Positions 1-7,961 of a stretch of DNA of 64,000 bases are shown piece after piece. Made by a program: the position numbers and the translations under genes. Each line of letters begins with the position of its first letter. The stretch's first letter is position 1. This DNA comes from Pseudomonadota bacterium (lineage in GTDB: Bacteria > Pseudomonadota > Gammaproteobacteria > Steroidobacterales > Steroidobacteraceae): contig JAFAGC010000057.1 of assembly GCA_023423065.1 (NCBI GenBank), positions 43,798 to 107,797 on the forward strand, read 5' to 3'. The notes beneath the pieces are model-generated. The model saw nothing but the letters and a program-made list of their open reading frames with translations. It was not told where the DNA came from and did not search any database.

Positions 1-421
1 CCCCGGTGAGCGCGACCAGGACGCGCAGCGGGCGGAAGGGCAGGCTCAGCACCTCGGATTTCTCGAACGTGTCCCAGTATTCGATCGCGAGCCATGTGCC
101 GCCCGCGCACATGGCCGCGAAGAACAGTGCCGACAGCACGGAGCCGGCGCGGGCTATCTTCCCGCGCGCGGATGCGGGAAGCCGCTCGGTGAGCATGTGC
201 ACGGCGGCGTGCGCGCCGCGCTGCGTCGCGATCAGCATCGCGGCGCAGGCCGCGGGCACGATCGCCGCCTGTACGAGTTCGATGGCGCCCATGACGGGGA
301 CGCCGATGTGACGCCCGATCACGGCAGTGGCTTCGACCACCATCATGCCGAGCAGGCCGGCGGAGCCCACGTAGAACAGCGGTCCGCGCCGCGTTCCGTT
401 CCGCGTGTTCACTGTATCCAT
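1..421 (-). CDS. TRAP transporter small permease (DctQ-like), partial at window edge
   Basis: No stop is met before base 1, so the C-terminus lies outside the window; 140 codons are visible. Reading the minus strand from ATG at 421 gives hydrophobic helices and the DctQ-like stretch VMGAIELVQAAIVPAA, with a further helix around FFAAMCAGGTWLAIEYW. DctQ proteins are the small 4-helix membrane subunit of TRAP transporters, which move organic acids with a periplasmic binding protein and a large permease. The start overlaps the 3' end of the CapA-like gene by 13 nt, so the two are probably co-translated. The large permease and binding protein would be expected beyond the left edge. The substrate cannot be told from this fragment. 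Confidence 0.75.
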   Translation of the reverse strand, partial: MDTVNTRNGTRRGPLFYVGSAGLLGMMVVEATAVIGRHIGVPVMGAIELVQAAIVPAACAAMLIATQRGAHAAVHMLTERLPASARGKIARAGSVLSALFFAAMCAGGTWLAIEYWDTFEKSEVLSLPFRPLRVLVALTG

Positions 422-1515
422 GCGCGGCCTTCCCGGTATTCGAGTGAGATCGGCGCGAGGCCCGCGGCCTCGGAGATTTCCCGCACGTAACGCATCACGC
501 GCGGCGCCTCGGATGCCGCGCACACGCGCGGGCGGCCCGGCGGATCGACGTGCAGCGGAATGAAACCGGCGGCGTGCGAGCCGTCGGCGCGCAGGCGCGC
601 GCAGCCGAGCATGGCGTTGACGGCTTCCGGATGGAACGGCGCGAGGTAGTAAGAGGGATCCGGGGCGAAGCCGAAGATCTCGCGGCGGCGACGCGCCCAC
701 TCGGCCCGCGCCGGATCGTCGGTGTCCGGGCTCAAGGCGCGTGTGACCACGCAGCCGTTGCCGAGCCCGTGAAAGATCGGCTTGCCGCGATGGATCTCGA
801 TGCCGCGCACGATGTGCGCGTGATGGCCGATCACGACATCGGCGCCGGCATCGATGGCCGCGCGCGCGACGGCGCGCTCGTAGGGCGCGAGCGTCGCGGG
901 CGTGTGCACGATGCCCTTGTGCAGGGCCACGACGAGGAATTGCGCGGCCGCGCGCGCCGCGCGGATGTCCGCGGCCATGTCCGCGAGCGAATCTTCGTTC
1001 GGCGTGGAGAGCGGCGCGCGTGGATTGATCGTCGATCCGTCGGCGGTCTCGATGCGCACGTAGGCGCAACCGGCGCGGGTGGATGTCGCCCAGGCATCCT
1101 CGGGTCCCACGCAGTTGTAGCTGAGCAGGCCGATCCGGGCGTCGGCGCCGTCGATGAAGCAGGGACGTCGCGCGGCGGCGAGGTCGGCGCCGGCGCCGCA
1201 GGACGCGAGGCCCGCGGCATCGAGCGCGGCCACGGTGTCGGCGATGCCTTCGGCGCCGCAGTCGGCGATGTGATTGCCCGCGAGCGTGACCGCGTGGAAC
1301 CCGGCGCGACGGATCGCGGGCACGTGGTCGGGATCGGCGCCGGGCGCGGCGATGTCGCTGCGCAGGCGCGCCGCCGCGCGGGTATGCGGCACCTCGACGT
1401 GCCCGATCGCGACGTTCGCGGCGCGCAAGGCGGGGGCGATCCCGTCCAGCCAGTGATCAGGCTGCGGTACGTCGAGAATCAGATCGCCGGAGAAGACCAG
1501 GTCGACGTCGCTCAT
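409..1515 (-). CDS. CapA family metallophosphatase-like protein
   Basis: The 368-residue product starts with VDLVFSGDLILD and carries VTLAGNHIADCG (about 95-106) and GADVVIGHHAHIVRGIEI (about 228-245). These are the FxGD, GNH and GHHxH blocks of the PGA_cap (CapA) branch of calcineurin-like metallophosphatases. Members are named for poly-gamma-glutamate capsule synthesis, but many stand-alone ones have no proven substrate. No signal peptide or membrane anchor is seen, unlike capsule CapA, so a cytoplasmic hydrolase is likely. It lies between the MarR gene upstream and a TRAP permease downstream, with which it overlaps by 13 nt. That context suggests a small uptake and processing operon rather than capsule synthesis. 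Confidence 0.8.
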   Translation of the reverse strand: MSDVDLVFSGDLILDVPQPDHWLDGIAPALRAANVAIGHVEVPHTRAAARLRSDIAAPGADPDHVPAIRRAGFHAVTLAGNHIADCGAEGIADTVAALDAAGLASCGAGADLAAARRPCFIDGADARIGLLSYNCVGPEDAWATSTRAGCAYVRIETADGSTINPRAPLSTPNEDSLADMAADIRAARAAAQFLVVALHKGIVHTPATLAPYERAVARAAIDAGADVVIGHHAHIVRGIEIHRGKPIFHGLGNGCVVTRALSPDTDDPARAEWARRRREIFGFAPDPSYYLAPFHPEAVNAMLGCARLRADGSHAAGFIPLHVDPPGRPRVCAASEAPRVMRYVREISEAAGLAPISLEYREGRAWIQ

Positions 1516-1539
1516 GGAAGGTTAAGCGCGCCCTCGCAA

Positions 1540-1579
1540 ATTGGTTTGTAGTCTCAACCATTCTAGTACTACCACCAAT
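1540..1579. promoter_or_regulatory. Candidate MarR operator upstream of the CapA-like gene
   Basis: An imperfect inverted repeat has arms ATTGGTTTGTAGT (1540-1552) and ACTACCACCAAT (1568-1579). The same TGGTTTGTA core recurs on the minus strand upstream of the MarR gene (2214-2225). The assignment to the neighbouring MarR is inferred from this sharing. Confidence 0.4.
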
Positions 1580-1616
1580 CGCCCGGCCGAGTCGAGCGGG
1601 GCGCGCACGCGGGGCG

Positions 1617-2102
1617 TCAGTCGGGGTCGTGCAGCCGGCGCAGCAGCGCGATCAGCGTGCGCAGTTCCTGGTCGGTGTAGCGGCCGACGAACTTGCGCTC
1701 GTGGTCGATCATTTCCTTCTTGAGCGAGCGGCACGCGCGCGTGCCGGCCGCGGTCAGGAAAATCCCCTGCCGGCGGCGATCGTCCGTCGAACGTTTGCGC
1801 GTGACCCAGCCGGCTTCTTCCATGCGGTCGATGAGCGAGACCACGCTGGCCTTGTCGATGCCGAGCTGATTGCCGATTTCGATCTGCGCGATACCCGGAT
1901 TGGCATGCGCCAGCAGCAGGGCGCTGAATACGCCGGGCCGCACGTAGCCTTCGGCGACGTTGCGATTGAAGTCGCGCCACAGCGCGATCTGCGCCCTGCG
2001 GATGTTGAAGCCGAGCAGGGTCGGCAGGCAGTCGAGGTCGATGCCGAGCGCCGACTGTGCGCGTAAATCTGCGTTTTGTCTGGAAGTCTTCCTGCTGGCC
2101 AT
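1617..2102 (-). CDS. MarR family transcriptional regulator
   Basis: A winged-helix regulator of about 161 residues. The recognition part reads IEIGNQLGIDKASVVSLIDR and is followed by the wing TRKRSTDDRRRQGIFLT, both typical of MarR proteins that bind as dimers and release DNA on binding small phenolic or organic ligands. An in-frame TTG at 2126 is possible, but the ATG at 2102 has GAGG four bases upstream, so I take it as the start. The gene lies about 100 bp upstream of the CapA-like gene on the same strand. A shared TGGTTTGTA motif in both promoter regions suggests control of itself and of the capA-TRAP unit. Confidence 0.85.
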   Translation of the reverse strand: MASRKTSRQNADLRAQSALGIDLDCLPTLLGFNIRRAQIALWRDFNRNVAEGYVRPGVFSALLLAHANPGIAQIEIGNQLGIDKASVVSLIDRMEEAGWVTRKRSTDDRRRQGIFLTAAGTRACRSLKKEMIDHERKFVGRYTDQELRTLIALLRRLHDPD

Positions 2103-2184
2103 GGTGCCTCGCCGTTTCGCCGGCAAACCTACTCGACCCCCGGAGGGCGGTCAAACAGGACGTCCGCCCGGCGCCGCGTGTGAG

Positions 2185-2198
2185 CGGTAACGTTGGTG
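2185..2198. promoter_or_regulatory. Candidate LacI-type operator upstream of TonB receptor 1
   Basis: CGGTAACGTTGGTG has a central CpG and the GGTAACGTT core also found upstream of TonB receptors 2 and 3. A TTGACA sits about 36 bases further on (2227-2232) and could be a -35 element. No clear -10 was seen. Confidence 0.35.
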
Positions 2199-2213
2199 GT
2201 GCAGATAGTTGGC

Positions 2214-2225
2214 AGTACAAACCAT
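2214..2225 (-). promoter_or_regulatory. Candidate MarR operator upstream of marR
   Basis: On the minus strand this reads ATGGTTTGTACT, matching the TTGGTTTGTAGT arm at 1541-1552. It lies about 110 bp upstream of the MarR start and could also affect the divergent TonB receptor gene. Confidence 0.35.
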
Positions 2226-2361
2226 ATTGACAAGCGCGCGGCATGGGGCGCAGGCTGACCGCGCTCACGGGGGAGTCGCCGCCACGCGACGATCGAACAC
2301 CAGAACTTCATGCACCGCCGCCAAAGTAGTTAGGTAGCGAGGCGTATAACGGGAGGGGAAT

Positions 2362-5058
2362 GTGAGTCCGGAAGCTTCTAACAACATGCGCGCACAGGTT
2401 GCGCGCGCGGTGCGGATGGCGTTATGCGTCGCGGGCGCCGCGGCGGCGCCCTTCGCTGCGTATGCGGAAGATCCCGCGCCGGGGGCCGCGCCGGCGACCA
2501 CGTTGGACGAAGTCATCGTCACGGGCAGCCGCATCCGGGGTTCCCAGCCCGTCGGCTCCACGGTCACCGCGGTCGGGCGCGACGACATCGAAGCCCTCGC
2601 GCCGCTCTCCACCTCTTCGCTGATCCAGAAGCTGCCGCAAGTGTTCAATCTCGGCGTGTCCGAGAATTCGCGCGGCCAGTCGGGCGGTTCGGGCAACATC
2701 ACCTACGGCACGTCGATCAACCTGCGCGGCCTCGGACCGTATTCCACGCTCACGCTGCTCGACGGGCACCGCGCGGTGCCGCAGGGCACCACCGGCTTCG
2801 CGGTCGATCCTTCCATCGTTCCGACGCTCGCGCTCGAGCGGGTCGAAGTCGTTTCCGACGGCGCCTCGGCGATCTACGGCTCCGACGCGGTCGCGGGCGT
2901 GGTCAACCTGATCCCGCGCCGCTACTTCGAGGGCGTCGAAGTGAGTCTGCGAGGCGGTCGCGGCGACGCATACGACGAGCGCCAGATCGGCGCGATCGGC
3001 GGCTTCGGCTGGTCGAACGGTCACGCGATGATCGCGTTCGAGAACTCCTATCACAGCAATCTCAACGGCACGGATCGCGATTTCTTCCGCGGCGACCTGC
3101 GCGAGCGCGGCGGGCGCGACTTCCGCGTCGTGCAATGCAATCCCGGCAACATCGTCGTGGGTGGCGTGAGTCACGCCATCCCGCAGGGTGGCGTCACCCC
3201 GGCGACGGCGGGGCAGCTCGTTCCCAGCACCACCAACCGTTGCGACAACGCGCAGTTCCAGGACCTGTTGCCCGAGCAGGATCGCAATTCCGCGATGGCC
3301 ACCCTCGACCTGAACCTGAGCGAGCGGGTCTCGCTGTTCGCGGATGCGTTCTGGTCGCGCCGCACGTTCGTGAACCAGGTAGGCGACCAGGCCGCGGCGC
3401 TGACCGTGCGCAATGTGAACCCGTTCTTCGTGGCGCCGCCGGGCAGCACGGCGACCCAGGTGACGGTCAACTACGCGTTCGGCGACCAGCTGCCGTCGAA
3501 CGACACGCACGGATTCTCCGAGGCCTACCAGGGCACGATCGGAACGCGCGTGCAGCTCGGCGCGAACTGGAATCTCGAGGCGCTCTACAGTTACGGGCAC
3601 GACGAGGAACGCAGCACCTCACAGTACGGCATCAACAACGCCGCGCTCAATGCGGCGCTGGCCCGCACGGATCCCGCCACCGCGTTCAATCCGTTCAGCA
3701 CGGCGCCCAACAACAGTACCGCGCTCGCCAACCTCGCCAACCAGTTGTTCATCGCACCGGGCGACACGCACTTCCAGGGCTGGGAGCTCAAGGTGGACGG
3801 CCCGATCGCAAGCCTTCCGGGCGGCGATCTGCGCGCGGCCGTCGGTTACGAAGGACAGCTGCTCACCAGCCGGTCCGGCCTCATCAGCGGCACCTGGGAA
3901 GCGCCGATCGACGGCATCACGCCACGGGTGCGCCGCAAGGTTCATTCCGCGTACGCCGAGCTGCTCGTGCCGCTGTTCGGCGAGAGCAATGCGCGGCCGG
4001 GACTGCGCGAGCTCACGCTGGATCTGGCCGTGCGCTACGACGACTACAGCGATCTCGACGACGGCTCGACGATCAACCCGAAGTACGGCATCAACTGGGC
4101 GCCGACCGATTCGCTGAAATTCCGCGGAACCTACGGCGAATCGTTCCGCGCGCCGACGTTCGCGCAGATCTACGGCAACTCGTCCGCGTTGTACGTGCAG
4201 AACTACTCGGATCCGACGCGCGGTGGCGCGATCACGCAGGGCATCACGCTCTCGGGCGGCAATCTCGAGCTCGAGCCCGAGACGGCGCAGTCGTACACGT
4301 TCGGTGTCGACTTCGCGCCGCGCGACGACGTGAGCCTCGGCCTCACGTATTTCCACATCGACTACGAGAAACAGATCACCTCGTACCTCTCGGATCTCAC
4401 GATCCTGAACCGCGAGAGCCAGTTCGCCGGCACCGGCATCATCGTGCGCAATCCCGATCCGGCCTTCGTCGCCGGGCTCGTCGCCACGAAGCCGATCCGC
4501 GGCGTGTTGCCGAATCCCGTGACGCTGTACGTCGACGGGCGCACGAACAACCTGGGTACCACGATCGCCGAAGGTATCGACTTCACGGCCGACTTCAGCA
4601 TCGATACCGAATCGGCCGGCGTGTTCGGCTTCGGATTGCTGACGACGTATTTCACGACGTACGACGTCGCCATCACCCCGGCGGCGGATAAAGTCGATCA
4701 GCTCAACACGATCTACAATCCGCTCGAGTTCAAGGCGCGCGCCGATTTCTCATGGAAGCTCGGCGGACTCTCGGCGGCGTTGTTCGTCACCCACCTGGGC
4801 GCTTACGACAACAACCTCGTGAGCCCGGTCGAGACCGTCGACTCGCTGACCACGTTCGACCTGAACCTCGCCTACCACTTCAGTGGCGGCGGATTCGCCG
4901 ATGGCCTGTCCGTCGCGCTCGACGCGGTGAACCTGCTCGACGAGGAACCGCCCTTCGTCAACATCGCCCAGAGCCCGAACGGCGGTGGTGGATTTGATCC
5001 GACCCTCAACAATCCCGTGGGCCGGATCGTGGGACTCACGCTTCGCAAGAAGTGGTGA
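2362..5058 (+). CDS. TonB-dependent receptor 1
   Basis: An 898-residue outer-membrane receptor. A signal peptide (hydrophobic run ending APFAAYA) is followed by a TonB-box-like TLDEVIVTGSR, a plug domain (SINLRGLG, TLTLLDGHR, ASAIYGSDAVAGVVNLIPRR) and a long beta-barrel ending in an aromatic-type C-terminus (GLTLRKKW). Such receptors import scarce large nutrients with TonB energy. The GTG start is chosen because GGGAGGGG lies four bases before it; ATG 2386 is the alternative and would shorten the signal region. It stands alone, followed by a strong hairpin and a convergent lipid cluster. The substrate is unknown. Plug wording resembles receptor 2 at 19851, so they probably belong to one subfamily. 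Confidence 0.9.
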   Translation: MSPEASNNMRAQVARAVRMALCVAGAAAAPFAAYAEDPAPGAAPATTLDEVIVTGSRIRGSQPVGSTVTAVGRDDIEALAPLSTSSLIQKLPQVFNLGVSENSRGQSGGSGNITYGTSINLRGLGPYSTLTLLDGHRAVPQGTTGFAVDPSIVPTLALERVEVVSDGASAIYGSDAVAGVVNLIPRRYFEGVEVSLRGGRGDAYDERQIGAIGGFGWSNGHAMIAFENSYHSNLNGTDRDFFRGDLRERGGRDFRVVQCNPGNIVVGGVSHAIPQGGVTPATAGQLVPSTTNRCDNAQFQDLLPEQDRNSAMATLDLNLSERVSLFADAFWSRRTFVNQVGDQAAALTVRNVNPFFVAPPGSTATQVTVNYAFGDQLPSNDTHGFSEAYQGTIGTRVQLGANWNLEALYSYGHDEERSTSQYGINNAALNAALARTDPATAFNPFSTAPNNSTALANLANQLFIAPGDTHFQGWELKVDGPIASLPGGDLRAAVGYEGQLLTSRSGLISGTWEAPIDGITPRVRRKVHSAYAELLVPLFGESNARPGLRELTLDLAVRYDDYSDLDDGSTINPKYGINWAPTDSLKFRGTYGESFRAPTFAQIYGNSSALYVQNYSDPTRGGAITQGITLSGGNLELEPETAQSYTFGVDFAPRDDVSLGLTYFHIDYEKQITSYLSDLTILNRESQFAGTGIIVRNPDPAFVAGLVATKPIRGVLPNPVTLYVDGRTNNLGTTIAEGIDFTADFSIDTESAGVFGFGLLTTYFTTYDVAITPAADKVDQLNTIYNPLEFKARADFSWKLGGLSAALFVTHLGAYDNNLVSPVETVDSLTTFDLNLAYHFSGGGFADGLSVALDAVNLLDEEPPFVNIAQSPNGGGGFDPTLNNPVGRIVGLTLRKKW

Positions 5059-5060
5059 GA

Positions 5061-5113
5061 TCGGCGAGGGGCAGCATTGATGCCTCCCCCAGGAGCAAGC
5101 TGCCCCTCGCCGA
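5061..5113. terminator. Hairpin between convergent genes
   Basis: Perfect 15-bp arms (TCGGCGAGGGGCAGC at 5061-5075, complement at 5099-5113) enclose a 23-nt loop. It starts two bases after the receptor 1 stop and ends five bases before the stop of the convergent DUF1295 gene. There is no clear T-tract, so it may be an attenuating or mRNA-stabilising hairpin rather than a classic intrinsic terminator. Confidence 0.6.
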
Positions 5114-5117
5114 CATT

Positions 5118-5921
5118 TCACGGCCCGCGCGTGCCGGCGTCGTGACGAGGCCTGCCCGGCAGGAATGCGTTCGTGGTCCGTGTGTAACGCGCGTATTCCG
5201 GCCGGCGTTCGCCGATGGTGCGCTCGAGCAGCTTCACGCCGCTCACCCGCAGCAGCAGCACCGTCATCAGTAGCGGGCTCGCGAGCGTCCACCACGCGCC
5301 CGTGGCGAGCGCCATGCAGCCGATTCCCCACCACACGCAGCACTCGCCAAAGTAGTTCGGGTGGCGCGAGTAGCGCCACAGCCCGCTGTCGAGCACGCCG
5401 CGCTGGCTGCCGTGACTGCGCCGGAACCGTTCGAGCTGCGCATCCGCCACGGATTCGAACACGATGCCGAACGCGGCGAGCGCCGCGCCCGCCACGACCC
5501 AGGCGGCGTGGCCCGGATCGCCGTGGGTCAGCGCCAGGAACGGCATTGCGACGATCCACGCGAGCAGCGCCTGGAAACCGAACACGATGTAGAGGCTCTT
5601 GTACTGGAACCCCGGCTGGTTGTTGGCGCGGATCGCCTGGTAGCGGCGGTCTTCCGGTTGGCCGTGGTTGCGCACGGTGATGTGCACGCACAGCCGCACG
5701 GCCCACACGCCCAGCAGAGCCAGCGCGATGATGCTCGCCGTATCGAGCCGCGGCGCCATCCAGCCGTAGTACGCGCCCGCGGCGCCGATGAACACCGGCC
5801 ACATCCCATCGACGATGCTCACGTCGCGCCGCGCGAGGCTCACCAGCCAGGTCGCGAAGGCGAGGGCGGCGATCAGGCCCAGTCCGGTCAGGGCCACCGT
5901 AACCACTTCCGACGTGTTCAC
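5118..5921 (-). CDS. DUF1295 membrane protein (steroid 5-alpha-reductase-like)
   Basis: A 267-residue multi-helix membrane protein. The C-terminal half carries SGLWRYSRHPNYFGECCVWWG, the signature region of DUF1295 proteins, which resemble steroid 5-alpha-reductases and isoprenylcysteine methyltransferases. These act on lipid substrates in the membrane, but the reaction of this family is not settled. The GTG start at 5921 overlaps the TGA of the CFA-like gene upstream (GTGA), so translation is coupled. It is the last gene of the eight-gene lipid cluster and is followed by a hairpin. A role in reducing or desaturating modified fatty acids would fit the neighbours but is inference. Confidence 0.82.
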   Translation of the reverse strand: MNTSEVVTVALTGLGLIAALAFATWLVSLARRDVSIVDGMWPVFIGAAGAYYGWMAPRLDTASIIALALLGVWAVRLCVHITVRNHGQPEDRRYQAIRANNQPGFQYKSLYIVFGFQALLAWIVAMPFLALTHGDPGHAAWVVAGAALAAFGIVFESVADAQLERFRRSHGSQRGVLDSGLWRYSRHPNYFGECCVWWGIGCMALATGAWWTLASPLLMTVLLLRVSGVKLLERTIGERRPEYARYTRTTNAFLPGRPRHDAGTRGP

Positions 5922-7207
5922 AGCGTCGCGCGCCGGTTGCGGGGCTTCACCAGCAGCATCTGCACGTCGCCGAGCACGCGCTCGGCGAATCCGCCTTCGC
6001 AGTAGCAGAAGTAGTAGTCCCACATGCGGATGAAGTCCTCGTCGTAGCCCAGCGCTCGGATGCGCGCGAGGTTGGCGCGGAAGTTGTGCCGCCAGTGCGC
6101 GAGCGTGGTGGCGTAGTGCGGACCGATGTCCTCGAGGTCGAACACGCGCAGGTCGCCGGCGCGCGCGATGGACGCGGTGAGGGCGGCGACCGATGGAATG
6201 CAGCTTCCCGGGAAGATGTAGCGCTGGATGAAATCCACCGAGCGGCGCGCGCGCTCGTAGCGCTGGTCCGCGATCGTGATGGCCTGCAGCAGCATCGCGC
6301 CTTCGGGTTTCAGCAGCGCCGCGCAGCGCTCGAAATAGGTGTCGTACTGCGCGTGCCCGATGGCCTCGATCATCTCGATGGAGACGAGCTTGTCGTAGCT
6401 GCCCTCGAGGTCGCGGTAGTCCTCGCACAGGACTTCGATGCGTCCCTCGAGGCCGGCGGCGCGTACACGCTCGCGCGCCAGGCGCCACTGCTCGCGCGAG
6501 ATCGTGGTGGTGGTCACCCGGCAGCCGAAGTGCCGCGCGGCGTGCAGCGCGAGGCCGCCCCAGCCGGTGCCGATCTCGAGCAGGTGATCGCAGGGCGAGA
6601 GCGCGAGCTTGCGGCAGATGCGGTCCAGGCGCGCGACTTGCGCGTCGTGCAGCGATTGCCCGGCGTGCTCGAAGATCGCCGCCGAGTACATCATCGTCTC
6701 GTCGAGGAACAGCGCGAAGAACTCGTTGCCGAGATCGTAGTGCGCGGCGATGTTGCGGCGCGCGCCGGCGCGGCTGTTGCGGCGCAGGGCATGCAACGCC
6801 TTGCGCAACGGGTGTGTGAGCCGCGCGGCGCCGCCCTCGAGCCCATCGAGCGCGTCCATGTTGAGCACGAACAGCCGCACCACGTCGAGGAGTTGCGCCG
6901 TGGTCCAGAGGCCGTGCATGTACGCCTCGCCCGCGCCCACCGACCCGCCGAACGCGACGTCGCCGTACATCCGCGCGTCGTGCACGTGAATCACCACCGG
7001 TTCGGGTAGTTCGACGCACGGCCGGCCGAAGCGATGCCGCTCGTTGCCCTCGACGAGTACGAGGCAGCCGTTGCGCAGTGCCTCGAGCCGCCCGAACACG
7101 GCGCGCCGGGCGAAGGCGTCGAGCGCGCTCGCGCGCGGGCCGCGCGCGGCGCGCGTGCCCGGCAGTACCTCGGTGGCTTCAGAGTTGTGAGGCGACGTCA
7201 TCTGCAT
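5918..7207 (-). CDS. CFA-family SAM-dependent fatty-acyl methyltransferase, first paralogue
   Basis: About 429 residues with the SAM-binding LEIGTGWGGLALHAA and the CFA landmarks DYRDLEGSYDKLVSIEMIEAIG, YIFPGSCIPS and GPHYATTLAHW. The family adds a methylene or methyl group from SAM to unsaturated phospholipid acyl chains. Compared with E. coli Cfa as I recall it, the bicarbonate-pocket Cys139 position reads Ala (MMYSAAIF) and the His266 position reads Gln (MLLQAI), while Glu239 and Tyr317 seem kept. The product may therefore not be a cyclopropane. ATG 7207 is chosen (GAGGA nine bases upstream); it overlaps the DUF1365 gene by 29 nt. Partners are DUF1365, the FAD oxidoreductase and DUF1295. 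Confidence 0.88.
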   Translation of the reverse strand: MQMTSPHNSEATEVLPGTRAARGPRASALDAFARRAVFGRLEALRNGCLVLVEGNERHRFGRPCVELPEPVVIHVHDARMYGDVAFGGSVGAGEAYMHGLWTTAQLLDVVRLFVLNMDALDGLEGGAARLTHPLRKALHALRRNSRAGARRNIAAHYDLGNEFFALFLDETMMYSAAIFEHAGQSLHDAQVARLDRICRKLALSPCDHLLEIGTGWGGLALHAARHFGCRVTTTTISREQWRLARERVRAAGLEGRIEVLCEDYRDLEGSYDKLVSIEMIEAIGHAQYDTYFERCAALLKPEGAMLLQAITIADQRYERARRSVDFIQRYIFPGSCIPSVAALTASIARAGDLRVFDLEDIGPHYATTLAHWRHNFRANLARIRALGYDEDFIRMWDYYFCYCEGGFAERVLGDVQMLLVKPRNRRATL

Positions 7208-7961
7208 GGTCCTGGGTCCTCGACGGATGTGCATGGAAAGGAATGCGCTTGAGCCACAGCTTGAACGCCTGCGTGTAGATGCCGGCGAGCACCGTCGCCG
7301 TCATGCAGGGAAAGCTCACGAGCGCGCGGCTCAAGGATCCGGCGCCGATCTCGCGGCGCGAAAGATCCAGCGTGGCATCGAAGACGCGCTCGCCGGCGCG
7401 GTAGTTCTGCATGTTCACGCGCAGCGAGTCGCCCGGTGTGCCGAAGCGCCAGTCGTAACTCATGTCCATGGGCATGAACGGGGAGACGTGGAAATCCTTC
7501 TCGAACCGGTAACGCAGGATTCGCGCGCCGTCGGGCTGCGCATCCGTGAGCACGTAGGCGTGCCGCTCGTTCCAGGGCGTGTTGGTGATCTCGGCGACCA
7601 CCGACTCGACGCGCGTGTCCGCCGCGTCGAAGCAGTAGTAGAAGGTCACCGGATTGAAGCCCACACCGAAGTAGCGCAGGTGCGTGAGCATGCGGTTCGG
7701 GCCCGTCGGCCGCTCGCGCGTGCGGCCCGCGATGCAGTCGCGCACCACGGAGTCGATGGACTGGGCCGCATCGCCGATGTAGTCGGCGCGCCGCAGCCAG
7801 GCGAGCGCGGGGCGCCGCGCCGACCACAACCAGCGCCCGCGGAAGATCTCATCGAGCTCGGCGAGATCCACGTACATCATGAACAGCCGATAGCTGAACC
7901 GATGTTCGCGCGGCGCGAAACGGTGGTGACTAAGCCGTCCGGTGTACAGCGCGCTGTGCAT
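7179..7961 (-). CDS. DUF1365 family protein
   Basis: A 260-residue protein starting MHSALYTGRLSHHRFAPREHRFSYRL-like at 7961. It contains LTHLRYFGVGFNPVTFYYCF and FEKDFHVSPFMPMDMSYDWRF, the hallmark blocks of DUF1365. This family is nearly always next to an FAD amine-oxidase-like protein and a CFA-type methyltransferase, as here, and is thought to act in modified fatty-acid synthesis, but its chemistry is unproven. The start lies inside the end of the FAD gene (which stops at 7930), and its own end overlaps the CFA start, so all three are coupled. Confidence 0.88.
   Translation of the reverse strand: MHSALYTGRLSHHRFAPREHRFSYRLFMMYVDLAELDEIFRGRWLWSARRPALAWLRRADYIGDAAQSIDSVVRDCIAGRTRERPTGPNRMLTHLRYFGVGFNPVTFYYCFDAADTRVESVVAEITNTPWNERHAYVLTDAQPDGARILRYRFEKDFHVSPFMPMDMSYDWRFGTPGDSLRVNMQNYRAGERVFDATLDLSRREIGAGSLSRALVSFPCMTATVLAGIYTQAFKLWLKRIPFHAHPSRTQDHADDVASQL

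Noticed and set aside
5922..7019. The long N-terminal extension of the DUF1295 frame
   Set aside because: It overlaps the CFA gene in another frame and is Arg-rich; GTG 5921 with GTGA overlap gives the normal family start.
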